Source of the DNA: Paracoccus limosus
GTDB taxonomy: Bacteria > Pseudomonadota > Alphaproteobacteria > Rhodobacterales > Rhodobacteraceae
Assembly: GCF_009711185.1 (NCBI RefSeq)
Contig: NZ_WMIF01000030.1
Coordinates: forward strand, 1 to 44,760
Length of the DNA: 44,760 nt
Direction of reading: 5' to 3'
Each line of letters starts with the position of its first letter. The first letter of the stretch is position 1. Below are positions 42,591-44,760 of this stretch, piece after piece. A program made the translations under genes and the position numbers. The notes under the pieces were generated by a model. It saw only the letters and a program-made list of their open reading frames with translations. It had not been told where the DNA came from and did no database searches.

Positions 42591-43714
42591 TGTTGACCGA
42601 AGAACAGGAACAGATCCGCGAGGCCGCCCGCGCCTTTGCCGAGGAGCGTCTGGCCCCCGGGGCCGCCGAGCGTGACCGCGACAGCCGCTTTCCCCGCGCC
42701 GAGCTGACCGAGATGGGCGAGCTGGGCTTCTTGGGCATGCTGGTCCCCGAGGCGCATGGCGGCTCAGAGACCGGGATCGTGGCCTATGCGCTGGCGCTGG
42801 AGGAGATCGCCGCGGCCGATGGCGCTTGCAGCACCATCATGTCGGTGCACAGCTCGGTCGGCTGCGTGCCGATCCTGCGCTATGGCAGTGACGATCAGAA
42901 GGCGCGGTTCCTGCCGAAGCTTGCCTCGGGCGAATGGATCGGCGGCTTTGCCCTGACCGAGCCGCAGGCGGGTTCGGACGCCTCGAACCTGCGCACGCGG
43001 GCGCGGCGCGACGGCGGGGATTATGTCATCGACGGTGCCAAGCAGTTTATCACCTCGGGCCAGAACGGCAAGGTGATGATCGTCTTTGCCGTGACCGATC
43101 CGGCAGCGGGGAAAAAGGGCATCTCGGCCTTTATCGTGCCGACCGACACGCCCGGCTATGAGGTGATGCGGGTCGAGGAAAAGTTGGGGCTGCACAGTTC
43201 CGACACCTGCGCGCTGGCCTTTACCGGGATGCGGGTGCCCGCCGAAAACCTGCTGGGCGCCGAGGGCGAGGGCTACCGGATTGCGCTCTCGAACCTTGAA
43301 GGCGGGCGCATTGGCATTGCCGCGCAGGCCGTCGGCATGGCGCGCGGCGCCTATCAGGCGGCCTTGGCCTATGCGCGCGACCGCATCACCTTTGGCAAGC
43401 CCATCGCAGAACATCAGGCCATCGGCTTCACGCTGGCCGATATGGCGGTCCAGATCGACGCCGCCCGGCTGCTGGTGCTGCGCGCCGCAGAGTTGCGCGA
43501 GGCCGGCAAGCCCTGCCTGACCGAAGCCAGCATGGCCAAGCTTTTCGCCTCGGAAATGGCCGAGAAGGTCTGCTCGGCAGCGATCCAGATCCATGGCGGC
43601 TATGGCTACCTGTCCGACTACCCGGTCGAACGCATCTATCGCGACGTGCGGGTGACGCAGATCTACGAGGGCACCAGCGAGGTCCAGCGCCTCGTCATCG
43701 CCCGCAATCTCTGA
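42587..43714 (+). CDS. Acyl-CoA dehydrogenase
   Basis: 375 residues, FAD-dependent and soluble. Signatures: [29 protein letters not shown], the mid-domain [23 protein letters not shown], and [39 protein letters not shown] with catalytic Glu361 in the short/branched-chain position. It introduces the 2,3-double bond and passes electrons to ETF. Length and motif fit short- or 2-methyl-branched-chain substrates such as butyryl- or 2-methylbutyryl-CoA. Coupled to the thiolase gene by a 4-base overlap. Confidence 0.95.
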   Translation: MMLTEEQEQIREAARAFAEERLAPGAAERDRDSRFPRAELTEMGELGFLGMLVPEAHGGSETGIVAYALALEEIAAADGACSTIMSVHSSVGCVPILRYGSDDQKARFLPKLASGEWIGGFALTEPQAGSDASNLRTRARRDGGDYVIDGAKQFITSGQNGKVMIVFAVTDPAAGKKGISAFIVPTDTPGYEVMRVEEKLGLHSSDTCALAFTGMRVPAENLLGAEGEGYRIALSNLEGGRIGIAAQAVGMARGAYQAALAYARDRITFGKPIAEHQAIGFTLADMAVQIDAARLLVLRAAELREAGKPCLTEASMAKLFASEMAEKVCSAAIQIHGGYGYLSDYPVERIYRDVRVTQIYEGTSEVQRLVIARNL

Positions 43715-43723
43715 GGTGAACCC

Positions 43724-44503
43724 ATGTCAGACCTGATCCAGATCACGCGTGAGGGCCGCGTGGCCCTGATCCGCCTGAACCGGCCCGAGGCGCTGAACGC
43801 CCTGAACTCGGCCTTGGCCGAACAGCTGACGGCGGCGGCGCTGGCGCTTGACGCCGACAAGGGGATCGGCGCCATCGTCATCACCGGCTCGGACCGCGCC
43901 TTTGCCGCCGGCGCCGATATTTCGGAAATGACCGAAAAGACCGCCGAAGACATGGTCGAGGCCGATTTCTTTGCCACATGGGACCGGTTCGCGGCGACGC
44001 GCACGCCCAAGATCGCGGCGGTGAACGGCTATGCCTTGGGCGGCGGCTGCGAGCTGATGATGATGTGCGATTTCGCCATCGCCGGCGAGGGCGCCAAATT
44101 CGGCCAGCCCGAGGTCAAACTGGGCGTGATCGCCGGCATGGGCGGCACGCAGCGCATGACCCGGCTGATCGGGCGGGCGCTGTCGATGGACCTGCATCTG
44201 ACCGGCCGGATGATGGATGCGGCCGAGGCGCTGCGCGCCGGGCTGGTGGCCCGCGTGGTGCCCGATGATCGCGTCCTGCCCGAGGCGATGGCCGCCGCCA
44301 CCCAGATCGCCGGCTATTCGCGCCCCGCAACCCGCCTCGCGCGCGAGGCGGTAATGCGCGCCGAAGAGCTGTCGCTGGCCGAGGGCGTGGCCTGGGAGCG
44401 GCGGCTGTTCCACCGCCTCTTCGGCACCGCCGACCAGCGCGAGGGCATGCGGGCCTTTGTCGAAAAACGCAAACCGAACTTCCATGACAAACCAAAGGAT
44501 TAG
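43724..44503 (+). CDS. Enoyl-CoA hydratase
   Basis: 259 residues of the crotonase family. The oxyanion-hole blocks are AAGADISEM (61-69) and GYALGGGCE, with the two catalytic glutamates Glu110 and Glu130 in [15 protein letters not shown] and [16 protein letters not shown]. It adds water to 2-enoyl-CoA, between the dehydrogenase and SDR steps of the same operon. GAGGTGAA precedes the ATG. The 210 bases that follow hold no other full gene. Confidence 0.95.
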   Translation: MSDLIQITREGRVALIRLNRPEALNALNSALAEQLTAAALALDADKGIGAIVITGSDRAFAAGADISEMTEKTAEDMVEADFFATWDRFAATRTPKIAAVNGYALGGGCELMMMCDFAIAGEGAKFGQPEVKLGVIAGMGGTQRMTRLIGRALSMDLHLTGRMMDAAEALRAGLVARVVPDDRVLPEAMAAATQIAGYSRPATRLAREAVMRAEELSLAEGVAWERRLFHRLFGTADQREGMRAFVEKRKPNFHDKPKD

Positions 44504-44573
44504 ATGACACCGCCCCGATGGCGGGTGCCCGACCCCGGATGCTTCTTTCGTGCCCAAATATCCCGGGGGACGC

Positions 44574-44621
44574 TTTCCGACCCCCGTCGAGGGGGGCGGA
44601 AAACGGGGGGCAGAGCCCCCG
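44574..44621. repeat. Two adjacent GC-rich hairpins in an intergenic repeat-like segment
   Basis: TTTCCGACCCCC (44574-44585) pairs with GGGGGGCGGAAA (44591-44602) over a 5-base loop with one unpaired base, and GGGGGC-AGA-GCCCCC (44606-44620) follows. A CCCAAATATCCCGGGGG segment just before (44553-44569) resembles intergenic repeats common in Rhodobacteraceae genomes. Likely terminator or dispersed repeat. Confidence 0.55.
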
Positions 44622-44712
44622 GCAACGCCCGCCATTCGCGCCCTACCCCCCCGGCTTTTTCTGCTTCAGAGGATAGAATGACCGCTATGCTGAATTTGTC
44701 TGGCCGCCTCGG

Positions 44713-44760
44713 ATGAGCGGGGTTTCGATCCGCCGCGACCGCCGTGCCGGGCGCATCACC
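44713..44760 (+). CDS. Start of a crotonase-family gene (partial, runs off the window)
   Basis: Sixteen codons from the ATG at 44713 to the edge read MSGVSIRRDRRAGRIT, which matches the N-terminus of enoyl-CoA hydratase/3-hydroxyisobutyryl-CoA hydrolase proteins (polar strand, then RAGRITLNRP-type). A second crotonase here would suit branched-chain acyl-CoA breakdown. A 12-codon frame with GAGG upstream (44678-44716) ends with its TGA overlapping this ATG and could couple translation. Too little sequence remains to fix the function. Confidence 0.55.
   Translation, partial: MSGVSIRRDRRAGRIT

Noticed and set aside
1..44760. tRNA, rRNA, CRISPR arrays or a replication origin
   Set aside because: Read for cloverleaf, regularly spaced repeats and iteron or DnaA-box clusters; none was convincing.

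Overview
The window looks like a chromosome or large plasmid segment of a high-GC alphaproteobacterium of the Rhodobacteraceae, most likely Paracoccus or a close relative. This is an inference from the GC-rich third codon positions, the methylated-amine gene set, ATGA-coupled operons and protein wording typical of that family; no rRNA or tRNA gene is present to confirm it.

Layout. (1) 1-3.25 kb: an accessory block on the minus strand, with an AAA ATPase, a metallophosphoesterase, a lone IS66-type tnpB and an unrecognised gene coupled to it. (2) 3.25-3.88 kb: a gene-poor, AT-richer junction. (3) 3.88-18.0 kb: a methylated-amine catabolic island. mgsA-mgsB-mgsC-gmaS (N-methylglutamate synthase and gamma-glutamylmethylamide synthetase) are followed by a GntR/FCD regulator, a signal-peptide-less periplasmic-binding-type protein (possible sensor), then tmm-tdm-dmmD-dmmA-dmmB-dmmC. 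Together they would take trimethylamine to TMAO, dimethylamine, methylamine and N-methylglutamate. The N-methylglutamate dehydrogenase (mgdABCD) and the TMAO ABC importer (tmoXWV) are not in the window. (4) 18.0-24.2 kb: an APC permease convergent to dmmC, an EamA/DMT exporter with a divergent AraC regulator, an XRE-cupin regulator and an Amt ammonium/methylammonium channel.

(5) 24.4-35.35 kb: a sugar operon on the minus strand with a divergent DeoR repressor: binding protein, ATPase, two permeases, a DUF4432 mutarotase-like protein, a PfkB kinase, DeoC aldolase and a 792-residue double aldehyde dehydrogenase. The gene content reads as uptake and catabolism of 2-deoxyribose (or a related pentose) to glyceraldehyde 3-phosphate and acetate or acetyl-CoA. 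(6) 35.6-37.7 kb: a Hint-domain protein with a one-base frameshift near its end, and a PhzF-like enzyme. (7) 37.8 kb to the end: an OruR/ArgR-type AraC regulator divergent from an acyl-CoA operon (acyl-CoA synthetase, SDR, thiolase, acyl-CoA dehydrogenase, enoyl-CoA hydratase and the start of another crotonase-family gene), suited to short or branched-chain acyl-CoA oxidation.

Most of the window is recognisable metabolism. The parts least explained by known systems are the regulatory arrangement around tmm (GntR, soluble binding protein, paired TGGT-N4-ACCA sites, terminator-like hairpin between tmm and tdm) and the unknown gene coupled to tnpB.
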